This document shows positions 56,456 to 64,000 of a DNA stretch of 64,000 nucleotides, piece by piece. Location: contig NZ_PEBU01000011.1 of assembly GCF_002887595.1 (NCBI RefSeq), positions 124,001 through 188,000 on the forward strand. The letters are read 5' to 3'. This DNA comes from Bowmanella denitrificans (lineage in GTDB: Bacteria; Pseudomonadota; Gammaproteobacteria; Enterobacterales; Alteromonadaceae). Within the stretch, counting starts at the first letter, position 1. Each line of letters opens with the position of its first letter. Under the pieces are notes generated by a model. That model was not told the DNA's origin. It did not search any database and saw nothing but the letters and a program-made list of their open reading frames with translations. The translations under genes were made by a program, and so were the position numbers.

Positions 56456-57281
56456 GGAAGCCGCAGTGGTTTTCCCGGTGTCGGGACAACAATGCCTGGG
56501 TATTTATCACCAGGGCAAACCAGCAAATTTTCATACCGGTGTGCTGATTGTGGTGGGCGGTCCCCAGTACCGTGTTGGCAGCCACCGCCAGTTTATCCAG
56601 CTGTCCCGCGCGCTGGCGAACGAAGGAATTGCCTCCTTGCGCATTGATTACCGAGGTATGGGCGACAGCCACGGGCAAAAACAATCCTTCGACCAGATAG
56701 ATGAAGACATTCATGCTGCACTGGATGCCTTTGCTGCTGCCAGCGGCCTCAATCGGTTTGTGATTTGGGGGCTGTGTGATGCTGCATCGGCGGCTTTGAT
56801 CTACGCTCATCAGGACAACCGGGTGGCAGGATTGGTGCTGATGAATCCCTGGCTAAAAAGTCAGGCTGCTCAGGGGCAAACTATGCTAAAGCACTATTAT
56901 TTGCAGCGACTGCTGAGCCGGGCGTTCTGGAAGAAACTGTTACGCGGCGGGGTAAACCTTAAAGCCAGTGTTCAGGACGCTAAAGGCTTTGCTAAAGATG
57001 CAACCGCACAGGATTCAACCACCAGTGACAGTTATCAGATGCGTATGCTCAATGGCATACAGCAAGGCTCTGCCCCTATTTGCCTGATTTTAAGTGGTAA
57101 TGACCTGACTGCCAGGGAGTTTGAGCAGGTTGCATTCAATCACAAACAATGGAAAAAGGCGTTAAAAAATAAGGCCGTGATTCATGCCATCAAAGACGCG
57201 GATCACACTTTTTCCAGCCGATCCTGGAAGCAGCAGGTTGAACGAATCACTGCCGATTTTGTTCAGTCGGTTACCGGCTGA
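56448..57281 (+). CDS. XrtA-associated alpha/beta hydrolase 1-like protein
   Basis: 277 residues. GGPQYRVGSHRQFIQLSRAL and RIDYRGMGDSHG open an alpha/beta hydrolase fold; the elbow is WGLCDAASAAL with Cys110 at the nucleophile position; a late DADHTF segment supplies Asp and His. A thiol nucleophile suggests acyl transfer or thioester chemistry (inference). Pairs with the preceding hydrolase 2. ATG 56448 overlaps the upstream gene by 8 bases. 3' end overlaps the convergent heparinase-like gene by 19 bases. Confidence 0.87.
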   Translation: MNKEAAVVFPVSGQQCLGIYHQGKPANFHTGVLIVVGGPQYRVGSHRQFIQLSRALANEGIASLRIDYRGMGDSHGQKQSFDQIDEDIHAALDAFAAASGLNRFVIWGLCDAASAALIYAHQDNRVAGLVLMNPWLKSQAAQGQTMLKHYYLQRLLSRAFWKKLLRGGVNLKASVQDAKGFAKDATAQDSTTSDSYQMRMLNGIQQGSAPICLILSGNDLTAREFEQVAFNHKQWKKALKNKAVIHAIKDADHTFSSRSWKQQVERITADFVQSVTG

Positions 57282-59194
57282 AAGGTCCAGGTGATTGACG
57301 CCTTGCCGTGGTCGGTTTTGACTGCGCCGCCCAGTACCTGAAAAGGTCCGTCCGACCAGGCTTTACCTTTGGCCAGCTTAGGTTGTTGGCGTAACGGCTG
57401 TTCAAGCTGTTGAGTGAATTGTAAGCTGAACGGTGACTGACAGGCTGGCAGCCCTTGCATACTGACAGTCAGCTGCATTTGTGGCGTTAATCTGATGCTT
57501 TGTTGTGGCGTTGCATCTATGCAGCGCCATTGAGGTAAATCCGGCAGATTCAGGTGACTGAATAGTGTGACGTCAAGCTGTTGGACACTGTCTGTCACTG
57601 CCAGGCTGCCGTCTTTGGCAAAGGTAAAGCGGCGGCTAACCAACCCGGGTTGAGCATTGCGCAAATAGGCTGGGGTTAAGTCCAGACTGATATGGCTTTG
57701 TGGCCCCGGTTGATAGGCCAATAGCTCTGACCTGATGTAGGTACGGTTCTGAGCATTTTCCTGCAGCCAATGTTCGACCGAACGAATAGCGCTGCCATGG
57801 GGCATAGACATATGCTGGGAGCCGTCTTCCTGACGTTTTTTAAAGATATGGGTCGGCTGATAGTTAGTGTCGGCGACCGACAGATTCAGCAGATTCTTGG
57901 CATTACTGCGAATTCCGTAATACAGACGAAAATCAGCTAAGATGCTGCCGTACACTGCTCCATCTACCGCCACGGGCTTACCCTGGGCAAAGTAAATGAA
58001 ATGCCCTGCGTCGGCATGCTGGTGATGACTGAATTGCTGGCCGCCGTTGATCAGTACATAGCTGTCGTCCGCTCTCCAGCCGGTGCGCAGCACTATTTGG
58101 TTTAAATAATTACGACCAAAGATGGCCTGATTGGGTAACCAACCATCAAATACCGCCAGACCTTGATCTGCGTTGACCTGGTAGTCAAGTTTGGGGTCAT
58201 AAACAAAGGGAATTAACCAATGGTTTGTGCGGTGGTAGCTGGCACGGCCGTGGCGATGCTGGATATAGCCAGCAAAGGCAATAGCTTCGGGCGCTTTGGT
58301 CAGTTTGGCCAGTAGGTCGATAACCTTTTTGCTTTCGTCTTTCAGATCGACCCTGCTGCCCTCATCGCCAGTTGCCTGGATCTGGCCGTCGGGACGGGTC
58401 ATATAGATATGCCACAACGTATTGCGTCTGGCCAGATTAAGCAGTTCATTTTTCAGGCCACTATCTTGACCACTGGTGAGGTAGGCCTGCAAAGCCAGAA
58501 AGAAGGTCAAGCCGCGATTTTGGATCCAGTAGTTATACCCACCGGGCCAGCCTTCGGTGAGGCTCAACGCCATAACGCTTTGCTTAAAATGGTAGAAAGC
58601 GCGCTCTAATAACTCTCCCTCAGAATACAGGCTGGCAGCCACAATAAAGGCTTCTGCCCCTAATGAGAATCTGCCGTGCCACAGCGAGGCATTACCGTCA
58701 TCCAGCACTGACAGGCATTGTTCAAGAGAAGCGCTTAACTTTGCTTCCAGTAACTGGTAATCCAATTCCGGAGCAACATATCTGAGCTGATCCAGAGCCA
58801 AAGCCAGACGCCAGTCCTGATTGCGATTGCCTGCCGCTGTGCAAGGGACGGAGGCAGATGCTTCGGCAAGGGATTTGACCCTATCGGCAACCTGGCGGTT
58901 TGGCGTTAAGGCAAGGCAAGCCAGCTGGTTGTTGAAGTTTTGCGAAGCACATAAGCGCTGTGCAGAAGTATCCATGCTAGCTAGGTAGGTCGACATCTCT
59001 GAGCCGAGTCTGACCGGGGCCATTAACCGTGGATACAAGGGACTTAATCTTAGCGACTCTCGTTGCATTATTGGCGCGGTGAATGCCCCGGAGATAGGCA
59101 GTTGAGCCAGTCCCAACCTATTTGTGACAAGGGCAATGGAGATAGCAATCAACCAGGAAAGAAGCGACACTATGCAAAGTGTAGAGATACGCAT
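57263..59194 (-). CDS. Heparinase II/III family protein
   Basis: 643 residues. An N-terminal hydrophobic segment (about 5-25) is a signal or anchor. Residues about 60-330 form an alpha/alpha toroid-like part (WHGRFSLGAEAFI); the C-terminal part has the heparinase II/III block with HHQHADAGHFIYFAQ (about 392-406). Members are lyases acting on uronic-acid-containing polysaccharides. In this locus it may cut, edit or recycle the exopolymer in the periplasm; the wbpB-like pathway would supply uronic acid. Divergent from the Wzy-like gene by 51 bases. Confidence 0.88.
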   Translation of the reverse strand: MRISTLCIVSLLSWLIAISIALVTNRLGLAQLPISGAFTAPIMQRESLRLSPLYPRLMAPVRLGSEMSTYLASMDTSAQRLCASQNFNNQLACLALTPNRQVADRVKSLAEASASVPCTAAGNRNQDWRLALALDQLRYVAPELDYQLLEAKLSASLEQCLSVLDDGNASLWHGRFSLGAEAFIVAASLYSEGELLERAFYHFKQSVMALSLTEGWPGGYNYWIQNRGLTFFLALQAYLTSGQDSGLKNELLNLARRNTLWHIYMTRPDGQIQATGDEGSRVDLKDESKKVIDLLAKLTKAPEAIAFAGYIQHRHGRASYHRTNHWLIPFVYDPKLDYQVNADQGLAVFDGWLPNQAIFGRNYLNQIVLRTGWRADDSYVLINGGQQFSHHQHADAGHFIYFAQGKPVAVDGAVYGSILADFRLYYGIRSNAKNLLNLSVADTNYQPTHIFKKRQEDGSQHMSMPHGSAIRSVEHWLQENAQNRTYIRSELLAYQPGPQSHISLDLTPAYLRNAQPGLVSRRFTFAKDGSLAVTDSVQQLDVTLFSHLNLPDLPQWRCIDATPQQSIRLTPQMQLTVSMQGLPACQSPFSLQFTQQLEQPLRQQPKLAKGKAWSDGPFQVLGGAVKTDHGKASITWTFQPVTD

Positions 59195-59245
59195 AAGCTC
59201 AAATGTAATTCATATTAGTCAATAGCTTACAGGGAGATAGGGAGA

Positions 59246-61495
59246 ATGAGAATCCCACAATTTGGCTCGTGGGGCATCGCCGAGTGGATGACAAGAGCCA
59301 CCGGTCTGCTGTTTTTAATCCTCGCTTTTTACGGCATCTCGGGTTTCCCTGTCTTTCAATCAGTGCTGATTGGCTGTGCGCTTGTTTATTTGCTGCTGAT
59401 GTTTTTGTTCCCCATGAGTTGGCTGATTGCTGTGCCTTTGTTTTGTGTCGGGGTGGATTTAACCCAAAGCAGTGGCCGCTTTATCATTAACGAATGGGAT
59501 TTTTTATTGTGGTTGACTATCGCCGCTGGTTTTCTGTCCGGCAAGGTGGCATGGCCAGGCATAGGGTATCGGAAGATGGGCTTGCTGGTATTGTTGATCA
59601 TGATGTTGGCAGTCTCAGGCAAGGTTTGGTTGTTAATGCAGTACCTGGTCGAGCCTATTTGGCATAACCCTTATTATCAGGATGCTTATGCGGCCAAGCT
59701 GGCAAAAACCGCTATTTGGGCGCTGATGTTACTGCCCATGTTGTTTTGGGGACTAAAAGACAAGAAGGCATTTGTGCATTGGCTTGTTCTGGGCACCACC
59801 TCGGCTGCCCTGTTATTGCTTGTTACTGTGCTGTGGGAACGCGGGGTGTTGGCCGTATTGGCCGAGCAAGGCCTGGGATATGGTTTTTTAAACAGCCTAC
59901 TTGATGCCAGTTCTTCCTATCGTACCACCGGGCTTTTCAGTGAAATGCATACAGGAGGGGAAGTCATTGATGGTGTGATAGTTTTACTGCTGCCATTCGC
60001 ACTGGCTGGATTGATACAGGAAAAGCAATGGCTTAAAGCGCTTAGTGGCATGGCGTTGCTGGCTTTGCTATATGTCACCTTTGTCGGCTTTACCCGCACC
60101 ACCTATGTGGCAGTGCTTACCGCCGTTTTTATTTTCCTGCTAATGCATCTGTATGCCCGGAAAAAGCAATCCGCTATATCGGTGCGCGACTGGCTTTTAC
60201 CCCTGCTTTTGTTCGTTGCGCTTTGCGCTTTGGCGCTGAAACTAACCGGCAGTATTGGTGGTGTAATTGTCGTCGGAACTTTACTTGGAGCTGTTCTGGT
60301 CTTAAAAATAAAGACATTAAATAGCGCGGTGCAGAACGTGTTATTGGCCATTGGAATAGGTTTTGCCATTTATCAGTTGGCTATCAATCACTTCTCGCAT
60401 AAGTGGATTGTCGTGGACCAACTTAGTATAGGGCTACTGATTTTGGCTGCTGTGCTCATGCCATTCGCTCTACTGTTATTGGCCAGCAGATTAAAGCCAT
60501 TGCGAACATCTCAACTGGCCTGGGTACTGATAATGCTGGTACCTGCCCTGGTATTAACCCGGCAAATGGCCGGGGGCTATCAGATTGGTAATCGCCTGGA
60601 AGCTGTGCAGGCCGATCTGCAAACCCGATTCGATCACTGGCAAAGCGTAATACAAAGTGGCAATACTGATGTGTTGAGTCTTTTATTCGGCAATGGTGTT
60701 GGCAGTTTTCCCCGCAATTACTTATTGGCACATCCTGATTCGATAAGCCACACCGGCAGCTTTGATATTCGCCAGGATGCACAGGGTGAAACTTTGCTGT
60801 TGGGTGGCAGTGAAGATATGGCCGTAGGGCAAAGAGTCAGTGTACAAGGCGGTGCTCCGCTCAAGGTAACGGCCAGGGTGACCAATCCTGCACAAGCGAG
60901 GTTGGGTGTTTACTTGTGTGAGCGCAATGTGATCTTTGCCAGCAATACACAAAGAAAATGCAGCGGTACTTTTTTTGATGCGCCTCAGTCGGCATTCGCC
61001 GAAGAGCTCAGTTTGACTATACCCCTCGATGGTTGGGCTAATCAGACTTTGCCAGTTCATTGGCCGCATTTTTTCCATATTAAAAACTACACGGCTGGCG
61101 CGTTGGTGGAAGTGCATTCTTTACAGCTATGGCAGAACGGTAAGGCCCTTCTGCACAACAGCGATTTTTCAAAGGGCAGCGACCATTGGTATTTTTATAA
61201 TGATTTTGCGCACTTGCCCTGGCATATCAAAAATACCTATTTGCATTGGTATTATGAACTGGGTGTGGCGGGTGTGACGTTACTGGTATTGATGTTCGTT
61301 GCGGCCTTACGTGGTCGCCAGGGTAATAACCGCTACTACCCTGCGATGGTGGCGGGTGTATGTGGATTTGCCGTTATTGGTTTATTCGGCACGCCACTTG
61401 ATTCTGCCAGGGTATCACTGTGGTTTTATCTGGGGCTGTATGCTTTGCTGGTCACAAACCGGGACGCAGATGAGCAGGATTTGAAGGCTGTCTGA
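59246..61495 (+). CDS. Wzy/O-antigen ligase-like membrane protein with a large periplasmic beta-domain
   Basis: 749 residues. About ten spans in residues 15-470 and a final two (about 660-735), with TGLFSEMHTGGE and VGFTRTTYVAVL (the Wzy/WaaL-type arginine region). Between them, residues about 485-650 form a periplasmic insert of beta-strand character (TGSFDIRQDAQGETLLLGG, LKVTARVTNPAQARLGVYL), resembling a carbohydrate-binding sandwich. WaaL/Wzy-type enzymes link or polymerise lipid-linked glycan. It is the second such protein in the window, so the two must have different jobs. ATG 59246 has AGGGAGA upstream. Confidence 0.85.
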   Translation: MRIPQFGSWGIAEWMTRATGLLFLILAFYGISGFPVFQSVLIGCALVYLLLMFLFPMSWLIAVPLFCVGVDLTQSSGRFIINEWDFLLWLTIAAGFLSGKVAWPGIGYRKMGLLVLLIMMLAVSGKVWLLMQYLVEPIWHNPYYQDAYAAKLAKTAIWALMLLPMLFWGLKDKKAFVHWLVLGTTSAALLLLVTVLWERGVLAVLAEQGLGYGFLNSLLDASSSYRTTGLFSEMHTGGEVIDGVIVLLLPFALAGLIQEKQWLKALSGMALLALLYVTFVGFTRTTYVAVLTAVFIFLLMHLYARKKQSAISVRDWLLPLLLFVALCALALKLTGSIGGVIVVGTLLGAVLVLKIKTLNSAVQNVLLAIGIGFAIYQLAINHFSHKWIVVDQLSIGLLILAAVLMPFALLLLASRLKPLRTSQLAWVLIMLVPALVLTRQMAGGYQIGNRLEAVQADLQTRFDHWQSVIQSGNTDVLSLLFGNGVGSFPRNYLLAHPDSISHTGSFDIRQDAQGETLLLGGSEDMAVGQRVSVQGGAPLKVTARVTNPAQARLGVYLCERNVIFASNTQRKCSGTFFDAPQSAFAEELSLTIPLDGWANQTLPVHWPHFFHIKNYTAGALVEVHSLQLWQNGKALLHNSDFSKGSDHWYFYNDFAHLPWHIKNTYLHWYYELGVAGVTLLVLMFVAALRGRQGNNRYYPAMVAGVCGFAVIGLFGTPLDSARVSLWFYLGLYALLVTNRDADEQDLKAV

Positions 61496-61514
61496 GCGCT
61501 TCAAATCCGCTTGA

Positions 61515-62750
61515 TTACAGTATGATTTCTGCCACATGTGGGTGGCCCAAAAAGTCCTGCGGGCTGGCGGTTGGTCCGTAGGCCCCAGACTGGAATACCA
61601 CTAACCAGTCACCAATTTCCGCTTGTGGCAGCAGCATTTTATCTGCCAGGGTATCCAGTGGTGTGCAAAGCGGACCGACGGCCATGATCTTGTCTTCTGT
61701 AGCAGGTGACGTCATTTTGTTGCCAATCGCCACAGGATAGTTCTTGCGAATCACCTGCCCGAAATTACCGGAATTGGACAAATGGTGATGCAGGCCGCCA
61801 TTGGTCATCACAAAAGTCTGACCACGAGAAGTTTTAATATCTGTGATTCTACTGGCATATATACCGGCTTCGGCTACCAGAAAACGTCCCAGTTCGATGA
61901 CCAGTTCAACCTCACCCAACTGTGGATACTGATTTAATAGCTGCTTCAGGTTATCGCCAATAGGAGCCAAATCCAGCCGCTGCTCACCAGCGAAGTAGGG
62001 GATACCAAAGCCACCCCCTAAATTAATGGTTTGGGTAGGCACTGGTGTCACATCCAATAATTTCTGAGCCAGCGCAAAGGTATTGATATGGGCTTCGATA
62101 ATGGCTTCCTGCTTCAGATTCTGTGATCCCCAGAAGATATGGAAGCCACGAAACTGGAATTGCCTGTAATCCAGGTCAGGCAGCAATTCGAACAAACGCT
62201 CTTCGTCAATACCAAACTGCTTAGGACCACCGCCCATTTTCATGCCCGAGGCTTTCAGCTCAAAGGCAGGGTTTACCCTGAATGCGACAATGGGCTGAAT
62301 GCCCAGCGATTGCCCTATTTCAACGGCGCGCGCCAGTTCTGTTTCGGATTCGATATGCAGGGTGACGCCTGCCACAATTGCTGCCCGAATTTCGGCCAAC
62401 TGTTTGGCCGGGCCGGCAAAGCTGATATCTTGACTTGGCATACCACTTTGCAGCGCCAGTAACATCTCTTTGTGTGATGCGACATCGAAGCCCTCAACCC
62501 AGGGCCGCATCTTATTAATCAGGGCCGGATACGGATTGGCCTTAATGGCATAATGCAGCTTAATGGCGGCAGGAATATGCTGATGAAATACATCAATCTG
62601 TTTCTTAATTACCTTGCTGTCGTAAGCATAAAATACCTCTTTATCCAACAGCGCGGCGATTTGTTCCAGGGATTGGCCACCAATTAACAATTGTTGCCCG
62701 TCTATATCAAACTGATCCATGGGGACATGCACAGGGGCTGCTTTGCTCAT
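61515..62750 (-). CDS. XrtA-associated PLP-dependent decarboxylase
   Basis: 411 residues of the alanine racemase/ornithine-decarboxylase type (fold type III): HYAIKANPYPALI with the PLP Lys70, then FAGPAKQLAEIRAA, a phosphate-binding NLGGGFGIPY and VGPLCTPLDTLAD near the C-terminus with the active-site Cys. The sequence matches the exosortase A-associated decarboxylase (TIGR03099-like). It likely makes an amine from an amino acid, here perhaps bound to an acyl carrier (inference). It overlaps the ligase gene by 4 bases. Confidence 0.92.
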   Translation of the reverse strand: MSKAAPVHVPMDQFDIDGQQLLIGGQSLEQIAALLDKEVFYAYDSKVIKKQIDVFHQHIPAAIKLHYAIKANPYPALINKMRPWVEGFDVASHKEMLLALQSGMPSQDISFAGPAKQLAEIRAAIVAGVTLHIESETELARAVEIGQSLGIQPIVAFRVNPAFELKASGMKMGGGPKQFGIDEERLFELLPDLDYRQFQFRGFHIFWGSQNLKQEAIIEAHINTFALAQKLLDVTPVPTQTINLGGGFGIPYFAGEQRLDLAPIGDNLKQLLNQYPQLGEVELVIELGRFLVAEAGIYASRITDIKTSRGQTFVMTNGGLHHHLSNSGNFGQVIRKNYPVAIGNKMTSPATEDKIMAVGPLCTPLDTLADKMLLPQAEIGDWLVVFQSGAYGPTASPQDFLGHPHVAEIIL

Positions 62751-64000
62751 TGTCCATACCTCGTTTTCAGTTCCTGGCTGATCAAGCTTCTGTCTACCTT
62801 GCCATTGGGGTTGCGTGGCAGGTTGTCGACCAATTCAATATATTTTGGGTGCATGAAATTGGGGGTGTCTTTCTTAATCAATTTGCTGATGTCATCCAAG
62901 CTCAAAGACGCTGCTTTTTTTAATACCAGACGAAGGGCAATGGCCTGACCCAGTTCACTGTCGTTTACACCACAAGCCACTGCTTCATCAATGTGTTCGC
63001 TGGCAGCATAACAGGCATCTTCTACTTCCATCGGGCTGACGCGGTAGCCGGAGGTTTTGATCATCTCGTCCCGGCGGCCGACAAAATACAAAAAACCATC
63101 CTGATCTTTCTTAACGGTATCCCCTGACCACACCGCCATTTCGGTCAGCATCAACCCATTAACGGCTTTAGGTACAGGCTTAAATCGTTCTGCGGTTTTT
63201 TCCGGCGCATTCCAGTAGCCCAGACTGACATGCGGCCCGCGATGTACCAGTTCGCCCGGTTCATTCACTGCGCATTCGCTGCCATCTTCACGTACTACCA
63301 GAATTTCGGCATTGGGAATCGCCTTGCCCATCGAACCGGGGCGTTCATCTACAAGTTCCGGCGGCAGATAAGTGCTGCGGAAGGCTTCTGTTAGGCCATA
63401 CATTAAATAAGGCCTGGCTTGATGGAAAATACTGCGTAATTGCGCCAATACCGGCTGCGGCATGGCACCCCCTGAGTTGGTGAAGTAGCGCAACGAAGCC
63501 GAAGCCTGTTCCGTCCAGTTCGCCTTAATCAGTTGCTGCCAAAGCGGAGGAACCGCGGCAAGCCCGGTAACGCCATGTTTTTCTACGGTTTTAACCACGT
63601 CACCGGGCAGCAGGTAGTCCATAATCACACAAGTAGCGCCAACCAAAAAAGCGGTGGTGATTTGGTTTAACCCATAGTCAAAGCTCATGGGCAGCAGTGC
63701 CAGAATGACATCATTGTCATCATTTTGCAGGTATTCAGCCACGCTTTGGGCACCGGCAATAATATTACGATGTGACAAAACCACACCTTTGGGCTTACCC
63801 GTGCTACCCGAGGTATAGAGAATGGCAGCCATATCGGCGTCTGTTACTGGCGGCACCGGTACAGTATTTGTTTGGCTTTGCAAGTCCGCCAGCAGGTGAA
63901 CCTGTTGCGGAATATCCAACTCGAGCATTTTATCGACAAGTATCACGTGCCGTAGTTTGGGACATGCAGACAACACTTCTCGCAAGGCTTTAGCGCGATC
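62747..64000 (-). CDS. XrtA-associated acyl-CoA ligase (AMP-forming), 5' end cut by window
   Basis: 417 residues are visible and the frame stays open to base 64000, so the start lies outside. AMP-forming motifs are TSGSTGKPKGV (A3), YGLTEAF (A5) and GRRDEMIKTSGYRVSPMEVE (A8), with a C-terminal PNGKVDR containing the catalytic Lys of the A10 motif. It resembles the exosortase A-associated ligase (TIGR03098-like), which is normally paired with the decarboxylase and an acyl carrier protein. The carrier gene would be upstream, beyond the window. A TTG at 63985 is in frame but is not a good start. Confidence 0.92.
   Translation of the reverse strand, partial: DRAKALREVLSACPKLRHVILVDKMLELDIPQQVHLLADLQSQTNTVPVPPVTDADMAAILYTSGSTGKPKGVVLSHRNIIAGAQSVAEYLQNDDNDVILALLPMSFDYGLNQITTAFLVGATCVIMDYLLPGDVVKTVEKHGVTGLAAVPPLWQQLIKANWTEQASASLRYFTNSGGAMPQPVLAQLRSIFHQARPYLMYGLTEAFRSTYLPPELVDERPGSMGKAIPNAEILVVREDGSECAVNEPGELVHRGPHVSLGYWNAPEKTAERFKPVPKAVNGLMLTEMAVWSGDTVKKDQDGFLYFVGRRDEMIKTSGYRVSPMEVEDACYAASEHIDEAVACGVNDSELGQAIALRLVLKKAASLSLDDISKLIKKDTPNFMHPKYIELVDNLPRNPNGKVDRSLISQELKTRYGQ

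Overview
The window looks like a chromosomal segment of a Gram-negative gammaproteobacterium, most likely in the Alteromonadales. The reasons are a fused HldE (heptose kinase/adenylyltransferase), GlnE, an LpxL-type acyltransferase, a DUF3081 protein, a TonB-dependent receptor paired with a TPR-sulfotransferase, and a complete exosortase A (XrtA)-type exopolysaccharide locus. The genus is inference. Both ends cut genes: a TonB-dependent receptor lacks its 5' end at base 1, and an acyl-CoA ligase lacks its 5' end at base 64000. I see no rRNA, tRNA, CRISPR array, transposase or phage gene, and no gene-free stretch of 300 bases or more.

Region 1 (1-16360) is ordinary housekeeping and accessory sequence. 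It holds the TonB-dependent receptor, a TPR-sulfotransferase, a small ribbon-helix-helix-like protein, an outer-membrane barrel, an FeS-type photolyase, a DUF3081 protein, a TrhA/hemolysin III protein, a GIY-YIG protein whose start lies in a heptanucleotide repeat, a K+ channel with a DUF350 protein, glnE, a TcpQ-domain protein, an lpxL-like gene and hldE.

Region 2 (16384-36893) is the core XrtA locus. It has an XrtA-associated ATPase; a minus-strand export operon (polysaccharide export lipoprotein, Wzz-type chain-length protein, tyrosine autokinase, outer-membrane barrel); and a 14-gene plus-strand operon with many overlapping ends. That operon carries the initiating sugar-phosphate transferase, a NodB deacetylase, a FemAB-like protein, glycosyltransferases, an exosortase fused to EpsI, an asparagine-synthase-type amidotransferase, a CapK/PaaK-like adenylating enzyme, a 28-residue mini-ORF and an O-antigen-ligase-like membrane protein.

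Region 3 (36899-44510) is an O-antigen-like cassette: a minus-strand set (SGNH-type acyltransferase, flippase, glycosyltransferase) and a plus-strand set resembling wbpB-wbpD-wbpE, which points to a diacetamido uronic acid in the polymer.

Region 4 (44515-64000) holds a 1350-residue mosaic secreted protein (propeller-like, beta-helix, cadherin-like and RTX regions), a TPR protein, and a second modification operon. That operon has a glycosyltransferase, an asparagine-synthase homolog without the N-terminal cysteine, a second NodB deacetylase, a DegT-like PLP protein, a GNAT/FemAB-like protein and two XrtA-associated alpha/beta hydrolases. A heparinase II/III-like protein, a large Wzy/ligase-like membrane protein, and the XrtA-associated decarboxylase and acyl-CoA ligase follow.

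Together regions 2-4 read as a machine that starts a lipid-linked sugar, extends it, decorates it with amino, amide, acyl and N-acetyl groups, flips and polymerises it, controls its length, exports it, and may trim it outside the cell. Exosortase A is expected to attach PEP-CTERM proteins at the envelope, but I found no PEP-CTERM protein in the window.
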